NCBI RefSeq assembly: GCF_007786235.1
Contig: NZ_VNFK01000015.1
Coordinates: 57,324-121,323 of the forward strand
Direction: 5' to 3'
DNA: 64,000 nucleotides
DNA from: Paenarthrobacter nitroguajacolicus
Lineage (GTDB): Bacteria > Actinomycetota > Actinomycetes > Actinomycetales > Micrococcaceae
In this document: in pieces, positions 50,999 to 59,661 of the stretch
Layout: each line of letters starts with the position of its first letter
How positions within the stretch are numbered: position 1 is the stretch's first letter
Translations under genes and position numbers: made by a program
Notes under the pieces: generated by a model
The model's database searches: none
Seen by the model: only the letters and a program-made list of their open reading frames with translations
What the model was told of the DNA's origin: nothing

Positions 50999-51895
50999 TC
51001 AGTGGCCGTAGCGAGCGGCTACCCGGGAGATGGCATCCTCTGGAGTCGGCGCCGGCCCGAAGACCTGCTCCTGGCGGGTTGTGTCGGCAACGTACTTACC
51101 GGTCTCGAACCATGCCACCATACTGGCCATGTCACCCACCAAAGGAAGGATCTTGGAGGTGACTTTGCCGAGTCCGGCAATGGCTCCCGCTGGAATGGTC
51201 ATCACTTTGATCGGCTTACCGGACCTGCGCCCGGCCAAGTCCGCAGCTTCCTGAATGCTCACGGGCCGGCTCCAGCCGATGTCGATGCGCTCCCCTTCAA
51301 CGATGTCCGCATCCACCGCCTCCGCCAAGTAAGCGGCGACGTCACTGGCCAGGACGAACGTCAGCCGAGCGTTCTTGGATCCGAGCCACACAAAGCGACC
51401 CTTCGCGAAGGGATCGCCACCCATGCCGATCGCTTGGTCAAAGAAGGCACCCGGCCGCAGCGCTACAAACGGGACGCCAAGCTCCTCGAATTTGTCCTCC
51501 GCGAGCTTCTTGTTCCAAAAGTGGGGAATCTGCGGAGTTTGATCGCTGGTGACGATGCTGATCAACACGAAGCGGGGCACTGCGGCATGCTTGGCCGCCA
51601 CCGCAAGATTGCTGTTCCCGTAGGTGTCGATCGCGTGGGCGTTCTTGTCATTTCGGGTATAGCCGGCGGCCGTGGAGATGGCCGCGGATACGCCGGTCAT
51701 CGCAGTGATCAACGAGGCTGCGTCCAACATGTCTCCGCGGGCGATCTCCACACCCTTCGCCTCAAGCTTGTGGGTCTTGGACTTGGGGCGAACGAGCGCA
51801 CGAACCTTCTTGCCGCGCTTGAGAAGCTCATCCACCACTTGGCCACCCAGAAAACCCGTGGCACCGACAACAAGGACAGGAAGGTCTTCGGCCAC
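50999..51895 (-). CDS. NAD(P)-binding protein, NmrA/atypical SDR type
   Basis: 298 residues. The Rossmann start VLVVGATGFLGGQVVDELLK has GATGFLG in place of TGxxGxG, and LVRPKSKTHKLEAKGVEIAR follows as the cofactor-binding second strand. The middle has LRPGAFFDQAIG and DVAAYLAEAVDADIV. It probably acts as a regulator or weak reductase like NmrA/HSCARG relatives. GTG start after CAAGGAGAAACT. No operon partner. It diverges from the XRE-cupin gene. Confidence 0.88.
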   Translation of the reverse strand: MAEDLPVLVVGATGFLGGQVVDELLKRGKKVRALVRPKSKTHKLEAKGVEIARGDMLDAASLITAMTGVSAAISTAAGYTRNDKNAHAIDTYGNSNLAVAAKHAAVPRFVLISIVTSDQTPQIPHFWNKKLAEDKFEELGVPFVALRPGAFFDQAIGMGGDPFAKGRFVWLGSKNARLTFVLASDVAAYLAEAVDADIVEGERIDIGWSRPVSIQEAADLAGRRSGKPIKVMTIPAGAIAGLGKVTSKILPLVGDMASMVAWFETGKYVADTTRQEQVFGPAPTPEDAISRVAARYGH

Positions 51896-51978
51896 AGTTT
51901 CTCCTTGGGGGTCTCGTTCTTATGGTCAGTGGTAGCACGCGCCGATCCCCGCGACTAGGCCTCCGCGCCCATCGCGAA

Positions 51979-52012
51979 TTGCAGTGCACTGCAAGTGCAG
52001 TATGCTGCACTT
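51979..52012 (+). promoter_or_regulatory. Promoter with two overlapping operators for the XRE-cupin gene
   Basis: TTGCAG at 51979-51984 and TATGCT at 52001-52006 are spaced 16 bases. A perfect palindrome TGCAGTGCACTGCA is at 51980-51993, and AGTGCAG-TATG-CTGCACT is at 51994-52011. The operators cover the promoter, and the start codon at 52013 begins about 6 bases after the -10, so the mRNA may be leaderless. Confidence 0.65.
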
Positions 52013-52615
52013 ATGGATGAAAGCACCACCACGCTCTCCCTGGCCATTGGCGCACGGGTGAAGCAAGAACGCCAGAACCGCGGATGGACCCTTAATCAGT
52101 TGGCCGAAGCCGCCGGCGTGAGCCGGAGAATGATCGTCAACGTGGAGCAGGGAGCAGCGAACCCCAGTGTCGGCACGTTGCTGAGAATCAGCGACGCCTT
52201 GGGCGTCGGACTTCCCGCCCTGGTGGAGTCACCGCGGCCGAAGCCCGTCAAGGTGGTCCGCAGCGGCGAAGGTGCCACCTTGTGGAGGAGCGGGCAGGGT
52301 GGCCGCGGAGTCCTGGTGGCGGGAACCGAATCTCCGGACGTGGTGGAACTGTGGGACTGGACGCTGGGACCGGGCGATAGCCACGGGAGCGAAGCCCATG
52401 CCGCGGGCACCAAGGAACTCCTTCAGGTCCACGTGGGGTCGCTGACCGTAGACGTGGCGGGCCAGGCTGTAACTCTCGAAGTCGGCGACTCCCTGACCTT
52501 CCCGGGAGACGTCGCGCATTCGTATGCCAACTCCGGCAGCGAACCCGCCCGCTTCTCCTTGGCAGTGTTTGAGCCTGGAGTGGGTTCGGGGCATCGGCAG
52601 GAGACGGGTTCATGA
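52013..52615 (+). CDS. XRE-family regulator with cupin sensor domain
   Basis: 200 residues. HTH at about 10-65 (RQNRGWTLNQLAEAAGVSRR, MIVNVEQGAANPSVGTLLRI). The cupin domain follows at about 110-185 (ELWDWTLGPGDSHGSEAHAA, GTKELLQVHVGSLTVDVAG, DSLTFPGDVAHSYANSG). The ATG has no Shine-Dalgarno; it directly follows the operator-promoter, so a leaderless message is likely. It probably represses itself and the downstream exporter gene, which overlaps its stop. Confidence 0.92.
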   Translation: MDESTTTLSLAIGARVKQERQNRGWTLNQLAEAAGVSRRMIVNVEQGAANPSVGTLLRISDALGVGLPALVESPRPKPVKVVRSGEGATLWRSGQGGRGVLVAGTESPDVVELWDWTLGPGDSHGSEAHAAGTKELLQVHVGSLTVDVAGQAVTLEVGDSLTFPGDVAHSYANSGSEPARFSLAVFEPGVGSGHRQETGS

Positions 52616-53538
52616 CCACTCGTAACCGCATCCCGGTTCCACCGTGGGGACTCGCGGTCGCGGCCATGATCTCGGTGCAGCTTAGCTCCGCATTTTCCGT
52701 GAACCTCATCTCCGAAGTCGGTCCGGCAGGAACTGCCTGGTTAAGGCTCAGCCTGGGTGCCATCATCTTCCTGGCCATCGCCCGCCCACCGCTGCGTTCC
52801 GTTCGCAGGCACGACGTGCCAACCCTGCTGGGGCTCGGCATTGCCACCGGCCTGATGACCATCATGTTCCTCGCTGCAATTGAACGCATTCCTCTCGGCA
52901 CCACCGTGGCCATCGAATTCCTCGGCCCCTTGACCGTCGCAGCGGTTCGCAGCCGCAATCGTCGGGCCCTCGCATGGCCGGTGCTGGCACTGGTGGGAGT
53001 GATCCTGCTGACCGAACCCTGGCACGGGCAGATTGATGTGTTGGGCGTATTGTTCGCGACCATCGCAGCCGCAGGTTGGGGTGCCTACATACTGCTGACC
53101 CAAAGGATCGGCGATCGATTTACCGGTATCGGCGCACTCTCGCTCACGGTTCCCGTGGCCGCCGTCACCGCCGCAATCGTGGGAATTCCGCAAGCGGCGG
53201 GGCACCTCAGCCTGGGGATCCTTGTGGCTGCCCTTGGAGTGGCGCTGCTGATGCCCGTTCTTCCGTTCATCCTGGAGCTCATGGCCTTGCGCCGCATGAC
53301 CTCCACAGCTTTTGGCACGCTCATGTCCCTGGAACCGGCTTTCGGCGTCCTCCTCGGACTCATCGTGCTGCACCAGCAGCCATCGATCGTCCAGTTCATC
53401 GGCATCGCCCTTGTGGTGTTCGCCGGCGCCGCGTCCCAGCGCGGCGGGGCCAGGAACCCGCCCCCACTGGCCGAACCCATCACCACGGCCCCTGCGCCGG
53501 ACGCCGTACCCGCTGACCGCCCCATCAGGGACGCCTGA
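52612..53538 (+). CDS. EamA-family (drug/metabolite) transporter
   Basis: 308 residues with about ten membrane helices in two EamA halves; each half has a PVLALVGVILLTEP or GIALVVFAGAA-like end. GTTVAIEFLGPLTVA and TAFGTLMSLEPAFGVLLGLI are the typical inner segments. It resembles RhtA-type amino acid or metabolite exporters. It overlaps the XRE-cupin gene by ATGA, so it is co-regulated. Substrate not known; a threonine/homoserine-like compound is possible. Confidence 0.9.
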   Translation: MTTRNRIPVPPWGLAVAAMISVQLSSAFSVNLISEVGPAGTAWLRLSLGAIIFLAIARPPLRSVRRHDVPTLLGLGIATGLMTIMFLAAIERIPLGTTVAIEFLGPLTVAAVRSRNRRALAWPVLALVGVILLTEPWHGQIDVLGVLFATIAAAGWGAYILLTQRIGDRFTGIGALSLTVPVAAVTAAIVGIPQAAGHLSLGILVAALGVALLMPVLPFILELMALRRMTSTAFGTLMSLEPAFGVLLGLIVLHQQPSIVQFIGIALVVFAGAASQRGGARNPPPLAEPITTAPAPDAVPADRPIRDA

Positions 53539-53552
53539 CGCATGGAGGCCTG

Positions 53553-53584
53553 ACGCACGACGGCGACCTGCCGCCGTCGTGCGT
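53553..53584. terminator. Bidirectional terminator, CGACGGCG family, copy 4
   Basis: ACGCACGACGGCG at 53553-53565 pairs perfectly with CGCCGTCGTGCGT at 53572-53584 around ACCTGC, followed by TTGTTGCG. It lies between the convergent EamA and oxidoreductase genes. Confidence 0.85.
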
Positions 53585-53608
53585 TTGTTGCGTTGGGCGC
53601 CGCGCGGC

Positions 53609-54658
53609 TCAGATGGTGATCGCGATCTTGCCGCGGGCCTTGCCGGCGTCGAAGTAGCGCATGGCATCGGGCACCCTGGCGAGCGGATAGGTCCGGTCGA
53701 TGGCCGGGGTCAATGTTCCCGCCGCCAGGAGTCCCGCGATGTATTCAAGGTCCTCCGCTCCCTGCGTGCCCACGATCATGGTGAGCCGCTGGCGGATGAA
53801 CGGCGAGAGCGCCACAGCCCGGAATTGTCGGTCCAGGCTTCCGGTCCACGATCCGCCCTCCTCTCCACCGGTTATCACAGCCGCACCGGAAGCGCTGAGC
53901 GCCCGGCGGAGCTGGGAGATGGTGGGGTTTCCGGCGATGTCGATGATGACGTCATACTGTCCAGCGCCGTCATCGAAGTCCTGCGCGGTGTAATCGATGA
54001 CGTGGTCGGCCCCCAGGGTACGGACAAGGTCCAGCTTGGTGGTACTGGCCACGCCGGTCACCTCGGCGCCAGCTGCTTTGGCGAACTGCACCGCGTAGCT
54101 GCCCACGCCGCCTGATGCGCCGGTAACCAAGACTTTTAGCGGTTGCGGCATGGCACCTCGGCTGGGGTCGATGCCACCCGCCCGCAAGGCAATCAGCGCC
54201 GTGCAGGCCGACACCGGGACCACGGCCGCCTGCTCGAAGCTGACGTTCCCGGGTTTGTGGGCGAGCTGGTTTTCGCGGGCCGACGCGTACTCGGCGAAAG
54301 AACCCTTGCCTGACCCGAAGACCTGGTCTCCCACCGCAAAACGCGTCACCTTCGCTCCAACGGCCTCCACAGTGCCGGCGAGATCGAGCCCGGGGACAGG
54401 GTTTCTGGGCGCTTTGAATCCGTAAGCCAAGCGCAACGCGTATGGCAGGCCCGAGGCGACGTGCCACGTACCACGATCCAGCCCTGCGGCATGGACCCGA
54501 ACCAGCACTTCGTTTTCCTTGATGGTGGGCCGCGGGATCAGCGCCTGGTGCAGGACATCGGCCGAACCGTACGCCTCCTGCACGATCGCCCGCATGGTTT
54601 CAGAGGCCGGCCGGGCTTCTGACGGGTGTGATTCCTTGGCTTGCTGACCATTTGCCAT
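53609..54658 (-). CDS. Zinc-free quinone-oxidoreductase-type NADPH dehydrogenase (MDR family)
   Basis: 349 residues, medium-chain dehydrogenase fold. An N-terminal GroES-like part (MRAIVQEAYGSADVLHQALI, PGLDLAGTVEAVG) is followed by the Rossmann motif VLVTGASGGVGSYAVQFAKA, then GTQGAEDLEYIAGLLAAGTL and RVPDAMRYFDAGKARGKIAI. The zinc ligands of alcohol dehydrogenases are absent. Probably reduces an enone or quinone with NADPH. It is controlled by the divergent TetR gene. ATG after AAAGGACCGGCC. Confidence 0.92.
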   Translation of the reverse strand: MANGQQAKESHPSEARPASETMRAIVQEAYGSADVLHQALIPRPTIKENEVLVRVHAAGLDRGTWHVASGLPYALRLAYGFKAPRNPVPGLDLAGTVEAVGAKVTRFAVGDQVFGSGKGSFAEYASARENQLAHKPGNVSFEQAAVVPVSACTALIALRAGGIDPSRGAMPQPLKVLVTGASGGVGSYAVQFAKAAGAEVTGVASTTKLDLVRTLGADHVIDYTAQDFDDGAGQYDVIIDIAGNPTISQLRRALSASGAAVITGGEEGGSWTGSLDRQFRAVALSPFIRQRLTMIVGTQGAEDLEYIAGLLAAGTLTPAIDRTYPLARVPDAMRYFDAGKARGKIAITI

Positions 54659-54698
54659 GGCCGGTCCTTTCATTGCATTGGGGTGTTTCGATTTTTTC

Positions 54699-54733
54699 GT
54701 ACGTTGTACCAATGACGCTACCGTACACTGTAC
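54699..54733. promoter_or_regulatory. Twin TetR operators (GTACA-N-TGTAC)
   Basis: GTACGTTGTAC at 54699-54709 and GTACACTGTAC at 54723-54733 are near-perfect and perfect inverted repeats of the same half site, 24 bases apart centre to centre. They lie between the divergent oxidoreductase (start 54658) and TetR gene (start 54771). Confidence 0.7.
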
Positions 54734-54770
54734 TAAACCGCTAGAGGCCAGCTTGGAAAGAGGAAGACTC

Positions 54771-55436
54771 GTGACCACCGCAGCATCCCAGCGCCTTCCA
54801 CTCAGCCGGGAAAGGGTGCTTGAATGCGCCGTCGCGCTTGCCGACGAGTCCGGAATAGCGGCCCTGACCATCCGCACGCTCGCCCAGAGCATGGGAACCA
54901 AACCCATGTCGCTCTACTACTACGTGGCCAACAAGGACGAAATCCTTGATGGCATCGTGGACATGGTCTTCAGTGAAATCGACCTGCCCGCCCCCCATGG
55001 AGAGTGGCGGGAGGAAATGCACCGGAGGGCTCAGGCAGTTCGAGCCGCGCTCAGGCGCCACCCTTGGGCAGTCGGGTTGATGGAGAGCCGTTCCGCGCCC
55101 GGTCCTGCAACCCTTCGGCACCACGAGGCAACCCTCGCTACCCTGAGGACGGCGGGCTTCTCCATACAACTGACAGCCCATGCTTACGCCCTGCTGGACA
55201 GCTACATCTACGGCTTCGCCCTCCAGGAAGCAGCCTTGCCGTTCGAAGGCCGCGACACCGCGGCCGAGATCACCAACCCCATCATGGAGCGCTTCGCCAC
55301 CGGCGAGTATCCGCACATGGTGGAGATCGCCGTCGAACATGTCCTCAAACCCGGCTACGACTTTGGCGACGAATTCGGCTTTGGCCTGGACCTCATCCTC
55401 GATGGCCTCAGCCGTTTGGCGGCAGGCGAAGGCTAG
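54771..55436 (+). CDS. TetR family regulator (TetR_C type), controlling the oxidoreductase
   Basis: 221 residues from a GTG after GGAAAGAGGAAGACTC. HTH at about 10-55 (LTIRTLAQSMGTKPMSLYYY, then VANKDEIL). The C-terminal domain (AVGLMESRSAPGPATLRHHE, and FALQEAALPFEGRD) matches the tetracycline-repressor-type C-terminal family. It lies divergent to the oxidoreductase gene with two GTACA/TGTAC palindromes between them. Confidence 0.92.
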   Translation: MTTAASQRLPLSRERVLECAVALADESGIAALTIRTLAQSMGTKPMSLYYYVANKDEILDGIVDMVFSEIDLPAPHGEWREEMHRRAQAVRAALRRHPWAVGLMESRSAPGPATLRHHEATLATLRTAGFSIQLTAHAYALLDSYIYGFALQEAALPFEGRDTAAEITNPIMERFATGEYPHMVEIAVEHVLKPGYDFGDEFGFGLDLILDGLSRLAAGEG

Positions 55437-55446
55437 GATCGAATCC

Positions 55447-57306
55447 ATGGCCAGGATTGAGGACTACGCGATTATCGGGGACCTGAACACGGCGGCCCTG
55501 GTGGGGCGAAGTGGTTCCATCGACTGGATGTGCTTGCCCCGATTCGATTCGCCCGCGTGCTTCGCCGCGCTGCTGGACACTTCCGACGCCGGCCGCTGGC
55601 TCCTGGTACCGGCCGGGACCCCTGCGGACGGCAACTGCACCCGACGCCAATATCGTGAGGACACCCTGATCCTCGAAACCGAGTGGGAGGTGGACGGCGG
55701 CTCCGTCCGAGTCACCGACTTCATGCCGGTCCGCGACGACGCCGTGGACCTGGTCCGCATCGTCGAAGGCCTGTCCGGCGAGGTGGACATGCACATGGAG
55801 CTGGTCCTGCGCTTCGATTACGGTCGCGTGGTGCCCTGGGTCCGTCACAGCAAGCACGGCATCAGCGCAGTAGCAGGCCCGGACTCCGCATACCTCACCA
55901 CCCACGCCCCGCTCGAAGGCAGGGACCGGCGGACGTACAGCGATTTCACCGTCCGTGCGGGCGACAAGGTTCCCTTCGTGCTCCGCTGGGCGCCGAGCCA
56001 TGAGCGCGAGCCGAGGCGGATCGACCCCCACCGGGCACTCGAGGCCACCGAATCGTTCTGGCTGGAATGGATCGGCCGCAGCGAAATGACAGGGAAGTAC
56101 AAGGAGCCGGTGGAACGGTCCCTGATTACCCTCAAGGCACTGACGTATGCGCCTACAGGTGGCATTGTGGCCGCCGCCACCACATCCCTGCCCGAACAAA
56201 TCGGCGGCCCGCGCAACTGGGATTACCGCTATTGCTGGCTCCGGGACGCCACGCTCACTCTCCAATCGCTGCTCGCCGCCGGCTACACGGAAGAGGCCGC
56301 GGCGTGGCGGGAATGGCTGCTGCGCGCTATCGCCGGCGACCCCTCCGAACTTCAGATTGTGTACGGGCTCGACGGCGCCAGGAGACTTCCGGAGGCAGAC
56401 ATCCCCTGGCTGTCCGGTTACGAAGGTTCACAGCCGGTCCGCACGGGAAACGCCGCGGCTCCGCAGCTTCAACTGGACGTCTGGGGTGAGGTTCTGGACG
56501 GACTCTCACTGACGCGGGCCGCTTCGCCTCCGGGCACCGTAGACAATTCCTGGGACATTCAGGTCGCGTTGATGGAGTACCTCGAAGGGGCGTGGGACCA
56601 ACCGGACAACGGGCTCTGGGAAATGCGTGGGCCCCGGCAGCACTTCACCCACTCCAAAGTGATGGCGTGGGTTGCAGCCGACCGCATGGTCAAGGCCGTC
56701 CGGACCTCAGGACTGCCCGGTCCGCACGACCGCTGGGCAGCGCTCCGGAGCGAGATCCACGCCGACGTCATGGCCAAGGGCTTCGACGAGGAACGCAACA
56801 CTTTCGTGCAGTCCTACGGGAGCAAGGAACTCGACGCGAGCCTGCTCCTGATACCCCGCGTTGGCTTTCTTCCCCACCGCCACCCCCGGGTCGCCGGGTT
56901 GGTGGATGCCATCCAGAAGGAGCTCACGGACGACGGCTTTGTGCTGCGATACCGCACCGAGGCAGGCCATGACGGACTGCCAGGCAGCGAAGGCGTGTTC
57001 CTTGCATGTTCGTTCTGGCTGGTGGACGCATTGTTGGGTATTGGCCGCAAGGTCGAGGCCACCGAACTCTTCGAGCGCCTACTGACGCTGCGGAACGATG
57101 TTGGCCTGCTCAGCGAAGAATGGGATCCGCGTGCACAGCGGCAGCTCGGCAATACCCCGCAGGCTTTCAGCCACTTTCCGCTCATCCACAGCGCCTTGCA
57201 GCTCCATCACGGCGAAGCCCACAGCAGTGACACCCCACTGGTCCACCCCAAGCATCCCGGGAACGCGAGCGGCTCTACCCTTCGGGATGATCCTCGCCTT
57301 CGGTAG
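55447..57306 (+). CDS. Glycoside hydrolase family 15 protein (glucoamylase/trehalase-like)
   Basis: 619 residues, the length of the bacterial and archaeal GH15 trehalase or glucoamylase group. N-terminal beta domain opens with RIEDYAIIGDLNTAALVGRS and GSIDWMCLPRFDSPACFAAL. The (alpha/alpha)6 part has GPRNWDYRYCWLRDAT and the catalytic LLSEEWDPRAQRQLGNTPQA with a Glu general base. A 30-residue polar tail ends it. No signal peptide, so cytoplasmic, probably acting on trehalose or a glucan. It follows the TetR gene by 10 bases. Confidence 0.92.
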   Translation: MARIEDYAIIGDLNTAALVGRSGSIDWMCLPRFDSPACFAALLDTSDAGRWLLVPAGTPADGNCTRRQYREDTLILETEWEVDGGSVRVTDFMPVRDDAVDLVRIVEGLSGEVDMHMELVLRFDYGRVVPWVRHSKHGISAVAGPDSAYLTTHAPLEGRDRRTYSDFTVRAGDKVPFVLRWAPSHEREPRRIDPHRALEATESFWLEWIGRSEMTGKYKEPVERSLITLKALTYAPTGGIVAAATTSLPEQIGGPRNWDYRYCWLRDATLTLQSLLAAGYTEEAAAWREWLLRAIAGDPSELQIVYGLDGARRLPEADIPWLSGYEGSQPVRTGNAAAPQLQLDVWGEVLDGLSLTRAASPPGTVDNSWDIQVALMEYLEGAWDQPDNGLWEMRGPRQHFTHSKVMAWVAADRMVKAVRTSGLPGPHDRWAALRSEIHADVMAKGFDEERNTFVQSYGSKELDASLLLIPRVGFLPHRHPRVAGLVDAIQKELTDDGFVLRYRTEAGHDGLPGSEGVFLACSFWLVDALLGIGRKVEATELFERLLTLRNDVGLLSEEWDPRAQRQLGNTPQAFSHFPLIHSALQLHHGEAHSSDTPLVHPKHPGNASGSTLRDDPRLR

Positions 57307-57475
57307 CGGACGGTTCGCCCTTATGGCTTGCTTCCTCCAAGTGCAGGTCCAGTTTCCGCTCGGCTTCACGCCTCCGCTGGCCGATGGTCCGCATCTGCTG
57401 TGTTGTGGGGTCTCCCCTGTCCTCTGACGCTGCGCCTGGCGGCGCGGCGGGCTGGCCATACTCTTGTTCGCCCAT
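57275..57475 (-). CDS. Small charged hypothetical protein
   Basis: 66 residues from the ATG at 57475; longer starts up to 57517 exist. Hydrophilic and helical (GEQEYGQPAAPPGAASEDRG, TIGQRRREAERKLDLHLEEA), no membrane segment. It overlaps the convergent GH15 end by 32 bases. Ribosome site weak. Base composition fits the genome, but I cannot confirm that it is translated. The rest of 57307-57632 shows no other gene. Confidence 0.4.
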   Translation of the reverse strand: MGEQEYGQPAAPPGAASEDRGDPTTQQMRTIGQRRREAERKLDLHLEEASHKGEPSATEGEDHPEG

Positions 57476-57632
57476 ATGAAAATCGTCCCATCGCCCATGC
57501 ATTTGCGGTAGCGGCAATTCCTGCGAGGTGATTCAGCCGCTTGCCAGGACGGCACCCGCGCACTTACTCTCAGGAGTGGAGAAACCATACTTGTGACAAA
57601 GGTATCCACTCTCCATCACCGCAGGGTCAACA

Positions 57633-58067
57633 ATGTCTGCTCAGTCAGCACACCCCACTTTTTCCTCCTCTTCCTTGACGTCTTCCTCGGCGTCCCAGCC
57701 CCGCTGCGAACAATGCGGCACCAGCCAACACCTCATGGTTGACACCATCGATGCCCACTCCGACCTCTCGGCCGGACTCGTCGAGGTTGGCTACAACTGC
57801 AGGAATTGCGGTTCCTTCCGCGAGCACGCAGCAACCGTGGCAGACGTTGCGGAGGTCCTGAACACTTCAGCGAAACTCCCCGGACTCCTGCAGTTCGGAA
57901 AGCACTACCTTCACTGTGGAGTCCCCATGCACACGGGCGCCGGCAAACGGAGCTTGCTGACCGCTGGTTTCTCGAGCCGAAACGTTGATCCTGAACTTGA
58001 GGCCTACCTCAACACTCGCGTGCTGCATTGCGATGAGTGCGGATTCCAGATGGAGATTCCGGACTAG
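57633..58067 (+). CDS. Zinc-ribbon-type hypothetical protein
   Basis: 144 residues. A Ser/Thr-rich start of about 22 residues is followed by CEQCGTSQHL, then CRNCGSF and, at the C-terminus, CDECGFQMEI: three CxxC pairs that can form zinc ribbons. In between are LHCGVPMHTGAGKRSLLTAG and a helical part. No family recognised; possibly nucleic-acid binding. It stands between the GH15 gene and the glutamate decarboxylase, with a terminator behind it. Confidence 0.82.
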   Translation: MSAQSAHPTFSSSSLTSSSASQPRCEQCGTSQHLMVDTIDAHSDLSAGLVEVGYNCRNCGSFREHAATVADVAEVLNTSAKLPGLLQFGKHYLHCGVPMHTGAGKRSLLTAGFSSRNVDPELEAYLNTRVLHCDECGFQMEIPD

Positions 58068-58100
58068 GCTTCCGCACCGCCCGCAAACGTAAACAAAACT

Positions 58101-58132
58101 GCCCGACGGCGACTACCGCCGTCGGGCGTTTT
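58101..58132 (+). terminator. Terminator, CGACGGCG family, copy 5
   Basis: GCCCGACGGCG at 58101-58111 pairs with CGCCGTCGGGC at 58117-58127 around ACTAC, followed by GTTTTGCT on the + strand. It is the only member of the family here that is not between convergent genes. Confidence 0.8.
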
Positions 58133-58243
58133 GCTGTGCCATCAGCCCGGCGGAAGAGCTTGGGTGTGCTCCCCGGCCCGGGTAGCGTGAACGGCAGACA
58201 GGTTGCCCCCGCAGCGAGCGGACGATTGCAAAGGAGCTGGCCC

Positions 58244-59644
58244 ATGAGCAGGTCCCACCGAACGTCACAGCACCAACCCAACACGGCAGTGGAGCTGAAC
58301 CCGTTGTTCAGCAGGCCGGGAGAATCCACCCTCTTTCCCCGGTTCACCCTTCCCGAGGGCGAGGCCCTGCCGTCCACCGCATATCAAGTTGTCCATGATG
58401 AAGCGATGCTGGATGGGAATTCCCGGCTGAACCTCGCGACCTTCGTGGGGACGTGGATGGAACCAGAAGCGGCCACGTTGTACGCCGAGACGTTCGACAA
58501 GAACATGATCGACAAGGACGAGTACCCGCAAACGGCGCTCATCGAAACCCGGTGCTGGCGGATGCTCGCGGACCTCTGGAACGCTCCGGATGCCGAAAAG
58601 AGCATCGGCACGTCCACGATCGGATCTTCGGAGGCTTGCATGCTGGGCGGCCTGGCGCTGAAGCGTCGATGGCAGCATGCCCGGCGTGCCGAGGGCAAGT
58701 CCACTGATAAGCCCAACCTCATCCTCAGCTCGGCCGTCCAAGTGTGCTGGGAGAAGTTCTGCAACTACTGGGATGTGGAGGCCCGCTTCGTTCCGGTATC
58801 AGCTGAACACCCCATGCTGGACGGCCATGACCTGGACCAGTACGTGGACGAGAACACCATCGGCGTCGTCGCGATCATGGGCGTCACGTATACCGGCGTC
58901 TACGAGCCCGTTCAGCTCATTTCCGAAGCCTTGGACGACATCCAGGCACGCCGTGGCCTGGACATTCCCATCCATGTTGACGGCGCTTCCGGAGCGATGG
59001 TGGCTCCGTTCCTGCAACCGGAGACTGTATGGGATTTCCGTCTCCAGCGGGTGGCCTCCATCAACACCTCCGGCCATAAGTACGGGCTGGTTTATCCCGG
59101 GCTCGGCTGGGTGGTGTGGAGGGACGCAGCGGCACTCCCTGAGGACCTGATCTTCCACGTCAGCTACCTCGGCGGGGACATGCCCACTTTTGCCCTTAAC
59201 TTCTCGCGACCCGGCGCCCAAGTGTTGCTGCAGTACTACCTCTTCCTCAGGCTGGGCTTTGCAGGATACCGGTCCGTCCAAGCCACGTCCCGTGACGTTG
59301 CGCTGTATCTTTCCACCGAGATCGGAGCCATGGGAGCCTTCACCCTCTGGAGCGACGGTTCCGACATCCCGGTTTTCGCCTGGCAGCTCAACGACGGGCA
59401 CACCGAACATTGGAACCTCCACCACTTGTCCGAGCGCCTGCGAATGAACGGCTGGCTGGTTCCTGCCTACCCCCTGCCTGAAGGGTTGAGCGACGTCACG
59501 GTCCAAAGGATCGTGGTCCGCAACGGCTTCACGCGCGACCTCGCCTCCAGCTTCCTGGCTGACCTCAAGAAGGAAGTGGACTACCTCGACAGCCTTACAG
59601 CACCCATGCCCGCGGACAAGCAGGCACAGGGCTTCCACCACTAA
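58244..59644 (+). CDS. gadB: Glutamate decarboxylase
   Basis: 466 residues, full length for PLP-dependent GadB. PLP Lys279 in SINTSGHKYGLVYP, His278 before it, and Asp246 in HVDGASGAMVAPF bind the cofactor. GTSTIGSSEACML is the conserved substrate-side segment, and NFSRPGAQVLLQYYLFLRLG is also typical. It converts glutamate to GABA with proton consumption, a common acid-stress step. ATG after AAGGAGCTGGCCC. The C-terminal tail of about 14 residues contains His residues as in acid-regulated GADs. The next gene is 17 bases away. Confidence 0.94.
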   Translation: MSRSHRTSQHQPNTAVELNPLFSRPGESTLFPRFTLPEGEALPSTAYQVVHDEAMLDGNSRLNLATFVGTWMEPEAATLYAETFDKNMIDKDEYPQTALIETRCWRMLADLWNAPDAEKSIGTSTIGSSEACMLGGLALKRRWQHARRAEGKSTDKPNLILSSAVQVCWEKFCNYWDVEARFVPVSAEHPMLDGHDLDQYVDENTIGVVAIMGVTYTGVYEPVQLISEALDDIQARRGLDIPIHVDGASGAMVAPFLQPETVWDFRLQRVASINTSGHKYGLVYPGLGWVVWRDAAALPEDLIFHVSYLGGDMPTFALNFSRPGAQVLLQYYLFLRLGFAGYRSVQATSRDVALYLSTEIGAMGAFTLWSDGSDIPVFAWQLNDGHTEHWNLHHLSERLRMNGWLVPAYPLPEGLSDVTVQRIVVRNGFTRDLASSFLADLKKEVDYLDSLTAPMPADKQAQGFHH

Positions 59645-59661
59645 CCCTTGGAGGAGTTGCC

